Below, in pieces: positions 25,607 to 36,900 of a DNA stretch of 64,000 bases. Made by a program: the position numbers and the translations under genes. Every line of letters starts with the position of its first letter. The stretch's first letter is position 1. Under the pieces are notes generated by a model that worked only from the letters and a program-made list of their open reading frames with translations, did no database searches and had not been told where the DNA came from. The DNA comes from Treponema ruminis (GTDB lineage Bacteria > Spirochaetota > Spirochaetia > Treponematales > Treponemataceae): the NCBI GenBank assembly GCA_017161305.1, contig CP031518.1:496001-560000 (forward strand), in the 5' to 3' direction.

Positions 25607-26464
25607 TTATCTGCCATTTGAGACAGATTCCGTAATCCAAGAGTTTCCGCCGATTACAGAACCCTTTCCGATTACAGTGTCTCCGCCAAGAATCGTTGCG
25701 TTTGCGTAAATGGTAACGTTATCTTCGATTGTAGGATGGCGTTTTTTATTCTGCAGGGATTTTTTGACGCTGAGGGCACCCAGAGTGACGCCCTGATAAA
25801 TCTTGACGTTATCGCCGATTACACATGTCTCGCCGACAACGACGCCTGTTCCGTGGTCAATGAAGAAACTCTTGCCGATTTTTGCGCCCGGATGAATGTC
25901 GATGCCTGTCCTTGAGTGAATGTGCTCGCTCATGATTCGTGGAATTACAGGAACTCCACACTCATGAAGGAAATGTGCGATACGGTAGACGATGATAGCC
26001 TGGAGGCCCGGATAAGAAACGATTACCTCGTCATCGCTCTTTGCCGCAGGGTCGCCGTTATAGGCTGCGATTGCGTCCAGCATGGCCATCTTGCGGATTT
26101 GGGGAATGGCTTCAATCATGGCGAAGGCTGCCTTTTCCGCAAGTCCGAAGCAGTGTGACTGCCTGACCTGGGAAGTTTCGTCGTGCTGGATTGACTTGTA
26201 GGTAAGGGCTTTTTGAATTTCTTTTGTGAGCATGACGATTATTCTGTTGACTCTCTGCCCGGTTACATAGCGCAGGTTCATGTTGTCGAGCTCCTCCGCC
26301 TTTTTGTAACCAGGGAAAATCAGACACTGGATGTCGTTCAAAATAGATACGACGTTCTCTCTGTTTGGGAAATTTTCGTTTCCGGCCTTGTTTATGCCCC
26401 CGTCTTCTTCGTAAGACTGGAGGATATTGTTTACAAGTGAATCTATGCACATATTTTCTGACAT
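25607..26464 (-). CDS. cysE: Serine O-acetyltransferase
   Basis: 285 residues. Acetylates serine with acetyl-CoA to O-acetylserine, the carbon precursor of cysteine. A helical N-terminal domain of about 165 residues precedes a left-handed beta-helix of hexapeptide repeats (IHPGAKIGKSFFIDHGTG; GETCVIGDNVKIYQGVTLGA) containing the catalytic His and the serine-site Asp. The start at 26464 has AAGGAAG upstream; a longer frame to 26497 does not. Its long N-terminus resembles the plant/EpsC-like type. It complements the metY gene at 57434 in sulfur metabolism. Confidence 0.9.
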   Translation of the reverse strand: MSENMCIDSLVNNILQSYEEDGGINKAGNENFPNRENVVSILNDIQCLIFPGYKKAEELDNMNLRYVTGQRVNRIIVMLTKEIQKALTYKSIQHDETSQVRQSHCFGLAEKAAFAMIEAIPQIRKMAMLDAIAAYNGDPAAKSDDEVIVSYPGLQAIIVYRIAHFLHECGVPVIPRIMSEHIHSRTGIDIHPGAKIGKSFFIDHGTGVVVGETCVIGDNVKIYQGVTLGALSVKKSLQNKKRHPTIEDNVTIYANATILGGDTVIGKGSVIGGNSWITESVSNGR

Positions 26465-26556
26465 TTTCGCTTCCTTTTTGTTCAAAAAGACTAGCATAAA
26501 TCAAAAGAAAATACTACAATTCTTTTAATTTATTGCTCTTTTATCGCTCTGCACTA

Positions 26557-26585
26557 TTGACACAAATTATCTTGTTAGATATATT
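26557..26585 (+). promoter_or_regulatory. Promoter of the tRNA-Thr - secE - nusG - rpl - rpoBC transcript
   Basis: TTGACA (26557-26562), 17 bp, TATATT (26580-26585). The expected start near 26592 is 14 bases before tRNA-Thr. No other equally strong promoter is seen before rplK. Confidence 0.75.
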
Positions 26586-26605
26586 TTTCAAACACATCTT
26601 TGTGT

Positions 26606-26678
26606 GCTCTTGTAGCTCAGTTGGTAGAGCACAGCATTGGTAGTGCTGAGGTCAGCGGTCCGATTCCGCTCGGGAGCT
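26606..26678 (+). tRNA. tRNA-Thr (GGT anticodon)
   Basis: Full cloverleaf: acceptor GCTCTTG/CGGGAGC, D-arm GCTC..GAGC, anticodon stem CAGCA/TGCTG with loop TTGGTAG (anticodon GGT at 26639-26641), T-arm AGCGG/CCGCT with TCCGATT loop. CCA is not encoded. It is followed directly by rpmG, a frequent arrangement in bacteria. Confidence 0.95.
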
Positions 26679-26710
26679 GTAAATTCTAAAATAATTTAGG
26701 AGTAAATAGA

Positions 26711-26887
26711 ATGGGTAGCAAGAAAAAGACATCGATTGATATTATTGCTCTTCAGTGTACAGAGTGCAAACGCAAAAATTACACAACTACAAAGAACCGC
26801 AAGAATATTCAGGGAAAACTTGAGAAGAACAAGTATTGTCCTTTCTGTCGCAAAGAGATTTTGCACAAAGAAACAAAGGCAAAATAA
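26711..26887 (+). CDS. rpmG: 50S ribosomal protein L33
   Basis: 58 residues, too short for many gene finders. Two Cys pairs (CTEC and CPFC) form the zinc ribbon of the C+ type. AGGAG lies 11 bases before the ATG. Placed between tRNA-Thr and tRNA-Trp, just as in many bacteria where L33 precedes secE-nusG. Confidence 0.93.
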   Translation: MGSKKKTSIDIIALQCTECKRKNYTTTKNRKNIQGKLEKNKYCPFCRKEILHKETKAK

Positions 26888-26940
26888 GCCTTGTTAAAAT
26901 AAGATAATTAGGCTGTCAGTTCTGGCAGCTTGATATAAAT

Positions 26941-27013
26941 AGGCCTGTAGTTCAGTTGGTAGAGCATCGGTCTCCAAAACCGAGTGTCGCGGGTTCGAGT
27001 CCTGCCGGGCCTG
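26941..27013 (+). tRNA. tRNA-Trp (CCA anticodon)
   Basis: Cloverleaf with acceptor AGGCCTG/CGGGCCT, anticodon stem TCGGT/ACCGA, loop CTCCAAA (anticodon CCA at 26974-26976), T-arm GCGGG/CCTGC with TTCGAGT loop. CCA is not encoded. Lies 56 bp before secE. Confidence 0.96.
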
Positions 27014-27068
27014 ATATTTTAAGTCGAAGGCTTTCTCTGAAAAGCCTTTTGTTTATTGGGGTTTTGTC

Positions 27069-27254
27069 ATGGCAAAAGTTTTCGGATTTTTCAAAGAATG
27101 CGGTGTAGAGCTCAAGAAAGTTACTTGGCCAACACGCGATGATGTAGTTGCATCAGTAAAGGTTGTTCTCGTTTCTACAATTGTTATTGCTATTATCCTT
27201 GGCGCTCTTGACTTCTTGTTCAGCGCTGGAATGAGTCTCATTTTCAAGGCATAG
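27069..27254 (+). CDS. secE: Preprotein translocase subunit SecE
   Basis: 61 residues: a short amphipathic N-terminus (FFKECGVELKKVTWPTRDDV, with the conserved KVTWPT) and one membrane segment (about 32-58). It clamps SecY in the translocon. This is the minimal one-helix form usual outside enterics. nusG follows after 9 bp. Confidence 0.95.
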   Translation: MAKVFGFFKECGVELKKVTWPTRDDVVASVKVVLVSTIVIAIILGALDFLFSAGMSLIFKA

Positions 27255-27263
27255 GGGCGTTGT

Positions 27264-27827
27264 ATGGCAAAAGGCTGGTACATCGTTCATACATACACTG
27301 GTTACGAAAACAAGATTGAAAGAACAATCCGAATGAAGCTTGAAGAAGGCGAAATCGATTCTTCTGTCATTTCGGACGTAAAAGTTCCTGTTGAAGAACT
27401 TATCGAAATTAAAGACGGCAAAAAGCGTTCACGCAAAAATAAATTCCTTCCTGGTTACATCATGCTTGAAATGGATCTTCCTGATATTGGCTGGAAGGCA
27501 ATCTGTTCTTCAATCCGAAGCATTCAGGGTGTAACAGGTTTTGTCGGAACAAATCCTAATCAGCGACCACGACCAATTTCAAATGATGAAGCCCGAAACA
27601 TTCTCATGAAGTCTGGCGACATCAAGGGTGAAAAGGCTGTTCGAATCAAGCAGGCTTACGTTATCGGTGATCAGGTTAAAATCAACGAAGGACCATTTGC
27701 TTCATTCAGCGGTTCTGTCGAAGAGATTTACCCTGATAAGAGTAAGCTTCGTGTTATGGTTCAGATTTTCGGCCGTGCTACACCAGTTGAAGTTGACATC
27801 ACACAAGTTGAAAAATTGATTTCTTAG
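27264..27827 (+). CDS. nusG: Transcription termination/antitermination protein NusG
   Basis: 187 residues. NGN domain (WYIVHTYTGYENKIE, then FLPGYIMLEMDL) that contacts RNA polymerase, and a C-terminal KOW domain (GDQVKINEGPF) that binds Rho or S10. Its place right after secE and before rplK is the conserved one. Confidence 0.97.
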   Translation: MAKGWYIVHTYTGYENKIERTIRMKLEEGEIDSSVISDVKVPVEELIEIKDGKKRSRKNKFLPGYIMLEMDLPDIGWKAICSSIRSIQGVTGFVGTNPNQRPRPISNDEARNILMKSGDIKGEKAVRIKQAYVIGDQVKINEGPFASFSGSVEEIYPDKSKLRVMVQIFGRATPVEVDITQVEKLIS

Positions 27828-27950
27828 TAAAATTGAGCTGCATCAAATTTTTGGTGCGCTTTTTAATTTTGGGAGGAATATAAGTCCGTTGGATCTCTGT
27901 ATTCCGCTAGAAAACTGATTCAGTTTTCATACCAATATAGGAGCTATAAA
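27828..27950 (+). promoter_or_regulatory. Structured leader before rplK
   Basis: 123 bp holding a weak stem (GCATC/GGTGC followed by TTTTT, 27840-27865) that could attenuate, and a perfect hairpin GAAAACTG-ATT-CAGTTTTC (27910-27928) close to the rplK ribosome site. In many bacteria L1 represses rplK-rplA here; an exact L1 site was not identified. Confidence 0.4.
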
Positions 27951-28385
27951 ATGGCTACAAAAAAAATTGTTGAAGTGTTCAAAATTCAGGCGCCAGCTGG
28001 AGCTGCAACTCCTGCTCCACCGATTGGACCAGCTCTCGGACCTAAAGGTGTTTCTGCACCACAGTTCTGTCAGCAGTTCAATGAACGAACAAAGAACATG
28101 GAAAAAGGTTTGGTTATCCCAGCTGTAATCACAGTTTACCAGGATAAATCATTCACCTTCATCCTCAAAACTCCACCAGCTGCTGTTCTTATCAAGAAAG
28201 CACTCAAACTCGAGAAGGGTTCTGGAAATCCTCTCCGCGACAAGGTTGGTAAACTTACACAGGCTCAGCTTGAAGAAATTGCAAAAACAAAGATGCCTGA
28301 TGTTAACGCTAACGACCTTGAGGCAGCTAAAAAAATCATCGCCGGAACTGCTCGTTCAATGGGCGTAGAAGTGGAGGCTAACTAA
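27951..28385 (+). CDS. rplK: 50S ribosomal protein L11
   Basis: 144 residues. N-terminal proline-rich lobe ([16 protein letters not shown]) and C-terminal rRNA-binding domain ([18 protein letters not shown]). Forms the base of the factor-binding stalk with L10/L12. The TAA stop shares its last A with the rplA ATG. Confidence 0.97.
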   Translation: MATKKIVEVFKIQAPAGAATPAPPIGPALGPKGVSAPQFCQQFNERTKNMEKGLVIPAVITVYQDKSFTFILKTPPAAVLIKKALKLEKGSGNPLRDKVGKLTQAQLEEIAKTKMPDVNANDLEAAKKIIAGTARSMGVEVEAN

Positions 28386-29065
28386 TGAAACACGGTAAGA
28401 AATATACTGACGCTCTCAAAAAGTTTGATTCTACACAGGCTTATGATGTTGAGAAAGCTTGCCAGATTGTAAAAGACATTCATTTTGCAAAATTTGACGA
28501 GACTGTTGAGCTCCACGTAGCTCTCAAACTCGGCAAGAGCCAGACTGTTCGTGATACATTGGTTTTCCCAAATCAGTTCACAGCAGAGAAGAAAGTTCTC
28601 GTATTCTGTCCAGAAGAGCGCGCTAAAGAGGCTCTCGATGCAGGTGCCGCTTATGCAGGTGCTGCAGAGTACATCGACAAAGTAAAGGGCGGCTGGCTTG
28701 ATTTCGATATCGCAGTTGCTACTCCAGACATGATGAAAGATGTTGGTCGTCTTGGTATGGTTTTGGGCCGCAAAGGTCTCATGCCAAACCCAAAAACAGG
28801 CACTGTAACAAATGACATCGTATCTGCAATCAACGAGCTCAAAAAAGGTCGTACAGAATTCCGCGCAGACAAAACAGGTATCATCCACATCGCTGTAGGT
28901 AAAGTTTCTATGGACGCTGCAAAAGTTGCAGAGAACGTAAAAGTTCTTCTTACAGAATTGGATCGCAAAAAGCCTGCAGATGCAAAAGCTGATTTCGTTC
29001 GCTCAGTATCAGTAAGCTCTTCAATGGGCCCTGGTGTTTGGGTAGAGACAAAGGAGGAGGCATAA
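28385..29065 (+). CDS. rplA: 50S ribosomal protein L1
   Basis: 226 residues, stalk protein at the E site and, in many bacteria, autogenous repressor of this operon. Motifs: FDETVELHVALKLGK, the GRKGLMPNPKTGTV signature. GGAGG upstream is inside the rplK end. rplJ follows after 3 bp. Confidence 0.97.
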   Translation: MKHGKKYTDALKKFDSTQAYDVEKACQIVKDIHFAKFDETVELHVALKLGKSQTVRDTLVFPNQFTAEKKVLVFCPEERAKEALDAGAAYAGAAEYIDKVKGGWLDFDIAVATPDMMKDVGRLGMVLGRKGLMPNPKTGTVTNDIVSAINELKKGRTEFRADKTGIIHIAVGKVSMDAAKVAENVKVLLTELDRKKPADAKADFVRSVSVSSSMGPGVWVETKEEA

Positions 29066-29068
29066 TCT

Positions 29069-29584
29069 ATGGCTATCTTGGCAAAAGCACTCCAGCCTGC
29101 TAAAACACAGGCTATCGAAGAAACAAAAAAGACATTTTCTGAATATAATGACTTCATCTTCGCTGAGTACCGTGGCTTGACAGTAGAGCAGATTACAGCT
29201 CTCCGTAACAAGCTCCGTGAGCACGAGGCACCACTCAAGGTTGTTAAAAATAACTTCGCTCGTGTTGCTTTCGAAGAACTCAAAATCGAGAATGTTGCAG
29301 ACTATCTTAAAGGACCTACAGCTGTTGTAATGGCTAAAGAGGATTCTAACGAAGCTGCAAAAGTTCTTTTCGACTTCGCAAAAGACAACCAGGCTCTTGT
29401 TATCAAGGGCGGTTACATCCAGAATGAGATTTACGATCAGGCTAAAATTGAGGCTTATTCAAAAGTCCCAGGCAAAAAACAGCTTATCGCTATGCTCATG
29501 TCTACAATCAATGGCCCTGTACAGAAGCTCGCTGCTACTTTGCAGGCATATGTTGATAAAAAATCAGCAGAAGGTGCTAACTAA
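29069..29584 (+). CDS. rplJ: 50S ribosomal protein L10
   Basis: 171 residues. N-terminal rRNA-binding region (FAEYRGLTVEQITALRNKLR) and a C-terminal helix carrying L12 dimers. Unlike in E. coli there is no leader before rplJ; the structured gap is between rplJ and rplL. Confidence 0.96.
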   Translation: MAILAKALQPAKTQAIEETKKTFSEYNDFIFAEYRGLTVEQITALRNKLREHEAPLKVVKNNFARVAFEELKIENVADYLKGPTAVVMAKEDSNEAAKVLFDFAKDNQALVIKGGYIQNEIYDQAKIEAYSKVPGKKQLIAMLMSTINGPVQKLAATLQAYVDKKSAEGAN

Positions 29585-29736
29585 TATAGCCCTTTAGCTG
29601 GCAAGGTCAGGCTTCATGTGCTGTCGACTGTCCTTGCAACAATATAAAGTGCGGAAATTCGGTTCAGTTTGTTCCGCCCGCGCAAAAATTTCAGTTCAAT
29701 CAAAAGATTGAACATGCCTATTTAGGAGAAGATAAT
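29585..29736 (+). promoter_or_regulatory. Structured spacer between rplJ and rplL
   Basis: 152 bp with three stems: GCAAGG/CCTTGC (about 29599-29639), GCGGAA/TTCCGC (29651-29677) and a perfect GTTCAATC-AAAA-GATTGAAC (29694-29713). It could allow extra L12 synthesis (L12 is made in excess of L10) through processing or an internal translation signal. No clear promoter. Confidence 0.45.
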
Positions 29737-30117
29737 ATGGCAGCTCTCACAAATGATCAGATTCTTGACGCAATCGCTTCTATGACAGTTCTCGAAGCTT
29801 CAGAACTCGTTAAAGCAATGGAAGAGAAATTCGGCGTAACAGCAGCAGTTGCAGTTGCAGCAGGTCCAGCAGCTGGCGGTGCAGCAGCAGGTGGCGAGGA
29901 GCAGACTGAGTTCACAGTTTCTCTCGAGTCATTCGACGCAGCTAAAAAGATCCCAGTTATCAAAGTTGTTCGCGAAATCACAGGTCTCGGCCTTGGTGAA
30001 GCAAAAGCTCTCGTTGAAGGTGCTCCAAAAGTACTCAAAGAGGGTGTTTCTAAAGCAGATGCTGACGAGATCATCAAGAAGATCGAAGAAGCAGGCGGAA
30101 AAGCTTCTAAGAAATAA
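29737..30117 (+). CDS. rplL: 50S ribosomal protein L7/L12
   Basis: 126 residues. N-terminal dimerisation region, Ala/Gly-rich hinge (about 36-52) and the C-terminal factor-binding domain ([24 protein letters not shown]). Recruits translation GTPases. TAGGAG precedes the ATG. Confidence 0.97.
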   Translation: MAALTNDQILDAIASMTVLEASELVKAMEEKFGVTAAVAVAAGPAAGGAAAGGEEQTEFTVSLESFDAAKKIPVIKVVREITGLGLGEAKALVEGAPKVLKEGVSKADADEIIKKIEEAGGKASKK

Positions 30118-30355
30118 CTTTATGCCGTTTGTAGCGGCGTAATTAATAGAGCCACACAGGAAAAAACTTCTGTGTGGCAAAGAAAGCTTACTTGTACGGA
30201 GCGATTCGTATGAGTAGGCTTTTTGTGCATTTTGGTACTAGTTTTTTTACATAATCGCATCCTTATCCTGTGCTGTCCTTTATCTCCTTGTATGTCATAC
30301 AAATAGAACTGTGATGTAGCAGATAAGCGAGGCAAATCCCACCTAGGAGTGATGA
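30118..30355 (+). promoter_or_regulatory. rplL-rpoB spacer with attenuator-like hairpin
   Basis: 238 bp without a gene. GCCACACAG (30151-30159) pairs with CTGTGTGGC (30170-30178), 9 bp with a 10-base loop, 34 bp after rplL. No T-run follows, so a processing site or partial attenuator is more likely than a full terminator; in other bacteria most transcripts stop or are cut here before rpoB. Nothing else clear is seen up to the rpoB ribosome site. Confidence 0.5.
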
Positions 30356-33300
30356 ATGTTCGCTAAAAGCAGAACAATCAATCGTCAGTATTACGGTAAG
30401 GATATCCACAACTTCATGGAGATTCCTAACCTCATCGACATCCAGACATCGTCTTACGAAACATTCCTTCAGAAAGACAGATTAGACCACAAACAGCCAT
30501 TGCTCAACGAGGGCTTGCAGGAAGCATTTACATCTACATTCCCAATCGAAAGCCCGGATGGCGAGATGACTCTCGAATATGAGTTCTATGAGCTCGACGA
30601 AGAAAACATCAAATTCACAGAGCTTGAGTGCAAGCAGAAAGGACAGACTTACGCAGTTCCTCTCAAAGCAAGAATTAACCTCAACTTCCTCAAATCAGGC
30701 GCAATCTTGCAGAAAGACATTTACATGGGCGATATTCCGCTCATGACTGACCGGGGAACTTTTATCATCAATGGTGCAGAGCGAGTCGTTGTTTCACAGA
30801 TTCACCGTTCTCCAGGCGTAATTTTCAACCACGAAAAAGGCGTTTATTCAAGCCGAATCATTCCGTATCGTGGTTCTTGGCTTGAGTTCGAAATCGATCA
30901 GAAAAAAGAACTCATTTATGCAAAAATCGACCGCAAAAAGAAAATCCTCGGCACAATTTTCCTTCGTGCTTTGGGATATTCTAGCCGCGAAGAAATTATC
31001 CGCTGCTTCTACCAGACAGAAAATATCACTGTTGACGAAGCAAAAAAAGAGTCTTTGGTTGACAAAGTTCTTGCTTCAGCTGTCATCATTAAAGACGGCG
31101 ACGAAGAAAAGAAATTGTTCCGTGCAGGTACAAAACTTCATCCGCATGACATCGATGATTTGCTTGCTCAGAACATCAAAGAAATCTGCGTAATCAAATT
31201 TGACGCACGCAAAAATGCCGGCGACAAAGATGAATGGAATCCTTCACTCGACAGCGAGATGATCATCAACTGTTTCGAGCGCGAGGACATCAAATACACA
31301 AAAGAAGGTGCAGAGAACGAAGAGCCAACAAAAGAAGATGCTCTTAGCGCAGTTTATGCAGTTCTTATGCCTGGCGAGCCAATGACTGTGGAGAACGCTG
31401 AGAAAGATTTGACAAGCATGTTCTTCTCAATCCGCCGCTACGATTTGGGTCGTGTTGGTCGTTACAAGCTCAACAAAAAATTCAACTACAAAGAATTGAA
31501 TGGTTCTGAGTACGAGGATTTCACTCTTGTAAAAGACGATATCATCCAGACAATGAAGCACCTTATCAACGTTTACAACGGAAACGAAAAAATCGACGAT
31601 ATTGACCACTTGGGCAATCGTCGAATCCGATCTGTTGGTGAGTTGATGACAAACCAGCTCAAAACTGCATTCTCTCGTATGGAGCGAATCGCAAAAGAGC
31701 GCATGAGCCTCAAAGAGACTGAGACAATGAAGCCACAGGATTTGATTTCTATCAAACCGATCGTTGCGGCTATCAAAGAGTTCTTCGGTTCTTCACAGCT
31801 CTCTCAGTTCATGGATCAGGTAAACCCTCTTGCAGAGCTTACACACAAACGACGTCTTAACGCTTTGGGACCTGGTGGTCTTTCTCGTGACCGCGCTGGC
31901 TTCGAAGTTCGTGATGTACACTACACTCACTACGGACGCATGTGTCCTATCGAGACTCCTGAAGGTCCGAACATCGGTCTTATCGTTTCTCTCGCTATTT
32001 ACACAAAAATCAACGACTACGGCTTCCTTGAAACTCCTTACCGCAAGGTTGAGAACGGAAAGGCAACCGACAAAGTTGAATATCTTTCTGCTATGGACGA
32101 AGACCGCTACTACATCGGTCAGGTTGCTGAAGGCATGAAAGAGGATGGTTCTTTTGCAAACGGTCCGGACACAATGGTTTCTGTCCGCCACACAGGCGAC
32201 TATACAACCCGTGCTGCAAAAGACATTCAGTACATGGACGTCTCACCACGTCAGGTTATCTCTGTTTCAGCTTCTCTCGTTCCGTTCTTGGAGCATGATG
32301 ACGCTAACCGTGCTCTCATGGGCTGTAACATGCAGCGTCAGGGCGTTCCTTTGCTCTTCCCGGAGCCACCATATGTTGGTACAGGTATGGAGCAGAAGGC
32401 TGCTTATGATTCAGGCGTTCTCGTTAAGGCTAAGCATGACGGTGAAGTTGTCTGGGTTACAAGCGACATGGTAAAAATCAAGCGTGACGAAGATGGTCTC
32501 CTTGATGAATATCCATTGCTCAAATATCAGAGAACTAACCAGGATACATGTTATCACCAGCGACCAACTGTTCAGTGTGGCGAAAAGGTTAAAAAAGGCG
32601 CTGTCCTTGCTGACGGTCCTGCTACATTTAACGGTGAGCTTTCTCTCGGCCGCAACCTTCTCGTTGGATTCGTACCTTGGAATGGATACAACTATGAGGA
32701 CGCTGTTCTTATCAGCCGCCGCGTAGTTAAAGAAGACATGTACACTTCTATCCATATTAAAGAGTTCCAGGTTGAAATCCGTGAGACTAAACTTGGTCCA
32801 GAAAAAATTACTCGCGATGTTCCAAACACAGCAGAAAAGACTCTCGATAATCTCGATGCTGAAGGTATCATCCGCGTTGGTGCAAAAGTCCGCTCTGGCG
32901 ACATCCTCGTCGGAAAAGTCACACCAAAATCAGAAACTGAAACAACTCCAGAATTCAAGCTCCTTAACTCAATCTTCGGTGAGAAGGCTAAGGAAGTTCG
33001 TGATTCTTCACTCCGCGTTCCACATGGCGTTGAAGGCGTTGTAATCGACGTTCAGCGACTCAAGAGAAGCGAAGGCGACGACTTGAACCCAGGCGTTGAC
33101 GAAGTTGTTAAAGTTCTTATCGCTAACAAACGAAAACTCCGCGAAGGTGACAAAATGGCTGGTCGACACGGAAACAAAGGTGTCGTTGCCCGAATCCTTC
33201 CAGAGGAAGACATGCCATATCTCGAAGACGGTACTCCGCTTGACGTCTGCTTGAATCCGCTTGGTGTTCCTTCTCGAATGAACATCGGTCAGATTATGGA

Positions 33301-33913
33301 ATCTGAGCTCGGTATCGCCGGCCGCTACCTCAATCAGTATTTCGAGTGTCCTGCATTCCAGACTCCTTCTCAGGAAATGATTGCAGAAAAACTCAAGGAA
33401 GCTGGTCTTTCACCAGATTCTAAACAGATTGTACGCGACGGCCGCACAGGTGAACCGTTCGTCAATCCGATTTTCGTAGGTGTCATCTACTATCTCAAAC
33501 TTCACCACTTGGTTGATGATAAGATGCATGCCCGCTCAACAGGTCCTTACTCACTCGTTACTCAGCAGCCACTCGGTGGTAAAGCTCAGTTCGGTGGTCA
33601 GCGTCTTGGTGAGATGGAGGTTTGGGCACTCGAGGCTTACGGTGCTGCAAACACATTGCAGGAGATGATGACAATTAAATCTGACGATATGAACGGTCGT
33701 TCAAAGATTTACGAGTCTATCGTTAAGGGTGATCCGGCAGCTCCAGCTGGCGTTCCAGAGTCATTCAACGTTATGGTTCAGGAATTGCGCGGTCTTGCTT
33801 TGGACTTCACAATTTATGACGCAAAGGGCAAACGAATTGCTCTTACCGAACGTGACCAGGAATTGATCGACAAGGCTAATTCTGGTTTCGACAAGGAGAA
33901 TGAAGATGCGTGA
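30356..33913 (+). CDS. rpoB: RNA polymerase beta subunit
   Basis: 1185 residues, compact for RpoB. Conserved blocks include the rifampicin region ([15 protein letters not shown], then [20 protein letters not shown]), [13 protein letters not shown] and the C-terminal [20 protein letters not shown]. Asn502 stands where E. coli has Ser531, a change linked to natural rifampicin resistance of spirochetes. TAGGAG precedes the ATG. It overlaps rpoC by 8 bp. Confidence 0.98.
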   Translation: MFAKSRTINRQYYGKDIHNFMEIPNLIDIQTSSYETFLQKDRLDHKQPLLNEGLQEAFTSTFPIESPDGEMTLEYEFYELDEENIKFTELECKQKGQTYAVPLKARINLNFLKSGAILQKDIYMGDIPLMTDRGTFIINGAERVVVSQIHRSPGVIFNHEKGVYSSRIIPYRGSWLEFEIDQKKELIYAKIDRKKKILGTIFLRALGYSSREEIIRCFYQTENITVDEAKKESLVDKVLASAVIIKDGDEEKKLFRAGTKLHPHDIDDLLAQNIKEICVIKFDARKNAGDKDEWNPSLDSEMIINCFEREDIKYTKEGAENEEPTKEDALSAVYAVLMPGEPMTVENAEKDLTSMFFSIRRYDLGRVGRYKLNKKFNYKELNGSEYEDFTLVKDDIIQTMKHLINVYNGNEKIDDIDHLGNRRIRSVGELMTNQLKTAFSRMERIAKERMSLKETETMKPQDLISIKPIVAAIKEFFGSSQLSQFMDQVNPLAELTHKRRLNALGPGGLSRDRAGFEVRDVHYTHYGRMCPIETPEGPNIGLIVSLAIYTKINDYGFLETPYRKVENGKATDKVEYLSAMDEDRYYIGQVAEGMKEDGSFANGPDTMVSVRHTGDYTTRAAKDIQYMDVSPRQVISVSASLVPFLEHDDANRALMGCNMQRQGVPLLFPEPPYVGTGMEQKAAYDSGVLVKAKHDGEVVWVTSDMVKIKRDEDGLLDEYPLLKYQRTNQDTCYHQRPTVQCGEKVKKGAVLADGPATFNGELSLGRNLLVGFVPWNGYNYEDAVLISRRVVKEDMYTSIHIKEFQVEIRETKLGPEKITRDVPNTAEKTLDNLDAEGIIRVGAKVRSGDILVGKVTPKSETETTPEFKLLNSIFGEKAKEVRDSSLRVPHGVEGVVIDVQRLKRSEGDDLNPGVDEVVKVLIANKRKLREGDKMAGRHGNKGVVARILPEEDMPYLEDGTPLDVCLNPLGVPSRMNIGQIMESELGIAGRYLNQYFECPAFQTPSQEMIAEKLKEAGLSPDSKQIVRDGRTGEPFVNPIFVGVIYYLKLHHLVDDKMHARSTGPYSLVTQQPLGGKAQFGGQRLGEMEVWALEAYGAANTLQEMMTIKSDDMNGRSKIYESIVKGDPAAPAGVPESFNVMVQELRGLALDFTIYDAKGKRIALTERDQELIDKANSGFDKENEDA

Positions 33914-36900
33914 TATTCAGGATTTCGACTCAATCAAAATAAAATTGGCTTCACCGGATAATATCCGCGCCTGGTCTTACGGCGAGGTTAAGAAGCCAGA
34001 AACAATCAACTATCGTACACTCCGTCCGGAGAAAGACGGTCTCTTCTGTGAGCGCATTTTCGGTACTACAAAGGAATGGGAATGCTACTGCGGAAAATTC
34101 AAGTCTATCCGTTACAAGGGTGTAATCTGTGACCGCTGTGGCGTTGAGGTTACTCACTTCAAGGTTCGCCGTGAGCGTACAGGTCACATCGAGCTTGCAG
34201 CTCCGGTAAGCCACATCTGGTACTACCGCTCAGTTCCAAGCCGCATGGGTCTCTTGCTCGACCTTCAGGTTGCAGCTCTCCGCTCAGTTCTCTACTATGA
34301 GAAATATATCGTTATCGATCCGGGCGACACAGACCTTAAAAAACTCCAGCTCCTCTCAGAAGACGAGTACATGGAAGCAGAAGACCGCTACGGTCAGTCA
34401 TTCACAGCAGGTATGGGTGCAGAAGCAGTTAAAACTCTTCTCGAAAACCTCAACCTCGATGAACTGGCAGCAGAGCTTCGCGCTAAAATGATTGAAAAGG
34501 GCGCAAAATCAGACAAACGCCTGCTCAAACGCATTCAGATTGTCGAAGATTTCCGCTCTTCTGGAAACAAAGCTTCATGGATGATTCTCGACGTTATCCC
34601 TGTCATTCCGCCTGATTTGCGACCAATGGTACAGCTCGATGGTGGCCGTTTCGCAACATCTGACTTGAACGACTTGTACCGCCGTGTAATCAACCGAAAC
34701 AACCGTCTCAAGAGATTGATGCAGCTTTCTGCTCCTGACATCATCATCCGCAACGAAAAACGAATGTTGCAGGAAGCAGTTGACGCCCTCTTCGACAACT
34801 CAAAGCGCAAGCGTGTTGTTAAGGGTGCTTCAAACCGTCCGCTCAAATCAATTTCTGACATGCTCAAAGGTAAGCAGGGACGCTTCCGCCAGAACTTGCT
34901 CGGTAAGCGTGTTGATTACTCAGGACGTTCGGTTATCGTCGTTGGTCCGGAGCTCAAACTCTGGCAGTGTGGTCTTCCTACAAAAATGGCTCTTGAGCTC
35001 TTCAAGCCTTTCATCATGAAAAAGCTTGTCGACAAAGACGTTGTATTCAATATCAAAAAGGCAAAACTTCTTGTTGAGCAGGAAGCTCCTGAAGTTTACG
35101 CAATCCTCGACGAAGTAGTCCGCGAGCACCCGGTTATGCTCAACCGAGCTCCTACTTTGCACCGCTTGGGTATCCAGGCATTCGAGCCTGTTTTGGTCGA
35201 AGGAAAAGCTCTCAAACTTCACCCGCTCGCATGTAAGGCTTTCAACGCCGACTTCGATGGTGACCAGATGGCTATCCACGTTCCTTTGACACAGGCTGCT
35301 CAGATGGAATGTTGGACACTCATGCTTTCTGCCCGAAACCTTCTTGACCCTGCAAACGGAAACCCAATCGTTCTTCCGTCACAGGACATGGTTCTCGGTA
35401 TCTACTATATGACTTCAATCAAGCCTAACGCAAAGGGAACTGGCAAACGATTCTCTAGCGCAGACGAAGCTTCAATGGCTGCTGAGAATGGATTCATCGA
35501 GTGGCAGGCACTTATCAAAGTTCCGGCTCCAAAAGATTCATTCAAAGACGGCGAATTCAAGGCTGGTGACTTGATTTCTACTTCAGCAGGTCGAATCCGC
35601 TTCAATGCAGAAATGCCTGATGAGGTTGGATACATCAACCCGCACATCACAGAGGCTGACCTTGCAAAGAAGATTACAACTGGTATGGGCGACAAAGACC
35701 TCAAGAAGATGATCAAGACTGTTTACGAGGTAAAAGGTCCTTGGGTCACAATCAAAATGCTCGACGCAATCAAGGCTTGTGGTTACAAAAACGCTACATT
35801 CTTCGGTGCAACACTTTCTATGGATGACATCATCATTCCAGAAGAAAAGAAGGCAATGGTCGACGAGTCAAACAAAATCGTCGAGGAAATTGTTTCTCAG
35901 TACTCTAAGGGTGTCATCACTGCAGACGAACGCTACAACAAAGTAACCGACGTTTGGCAGCGAACAAACGAAAAACTTACCGATATCATGATGGATCAGT
36001 TCAAGGCTGACAAAGACGGCTTCAACACAATCTACATGATGGCTGACTCTGGTGCGCGAGGTTCTAAAAAACAGATTTCTCAGCTTGCAGCTATGCGTGG
36101 TTTGATGGCTAAACCAAACGGTGACATCATCGAGCTCCCTGTACGCTCAAACTTCAAAGAGGGTCTTTCGGTTATCGAATACTTCATTTCTTCAAACGGT
36201 GCCCGAAAAGGTCTTACCGATACTGCTTTGAAGACTGCGGACGCTGGTTACATGACACGACGACTTGTTGATGTTGCTCAGGACGTTGTTGTTAACGAAG
36301 ACGACTGTGGTACAATCAACGGTATTGATTACACAGCTATCAAGAACGGTGACGAAATCATCACTCCGCTCTCAGCTCGAATTGCAGGTCACTTCACAAT
36401 CGAACGTGTAATTCACCCTGTTACTGGCGAATTGCTCTGTGACGTAAATGACTACATCACAGACGAGCTTGCTAAAAAGATTGAAGACGCTGGCGTTGAG
36501 AAAGTTAAGCTCCGCACAGTTCTTACTTGTGAGGCTGAGCACGGCGTTTGTGTTAAGTGTTATGGAAAGAACCTTGCACGCAACAAGCTTGTTGAAATCG
36601 GTGAGGCTGTCGGCGTTATCGCAGCTCAGTCAATCGGTCAGCCAGGTACACAGCTTACCATGCGTACATTCCACGTCGGTGGTACTGCGTCTAAGGCAAC
36701 AGAAGATAACCGAATCGTTCTTAAATATCCGGTCATTATAGGCAAAATCGCAGGTACAAACGTTCCTACTGATGACGGCAACATGCTCTTCACTCGTAAG
36801 GGTTCTATGATGGTAACTCGTATCATCGATTCCCTCAAAGTTTCAAAGGGCGACCTTGCAGAAAATGTAGAGGACGGAAAACGAATCCTTAAGGGTAATC

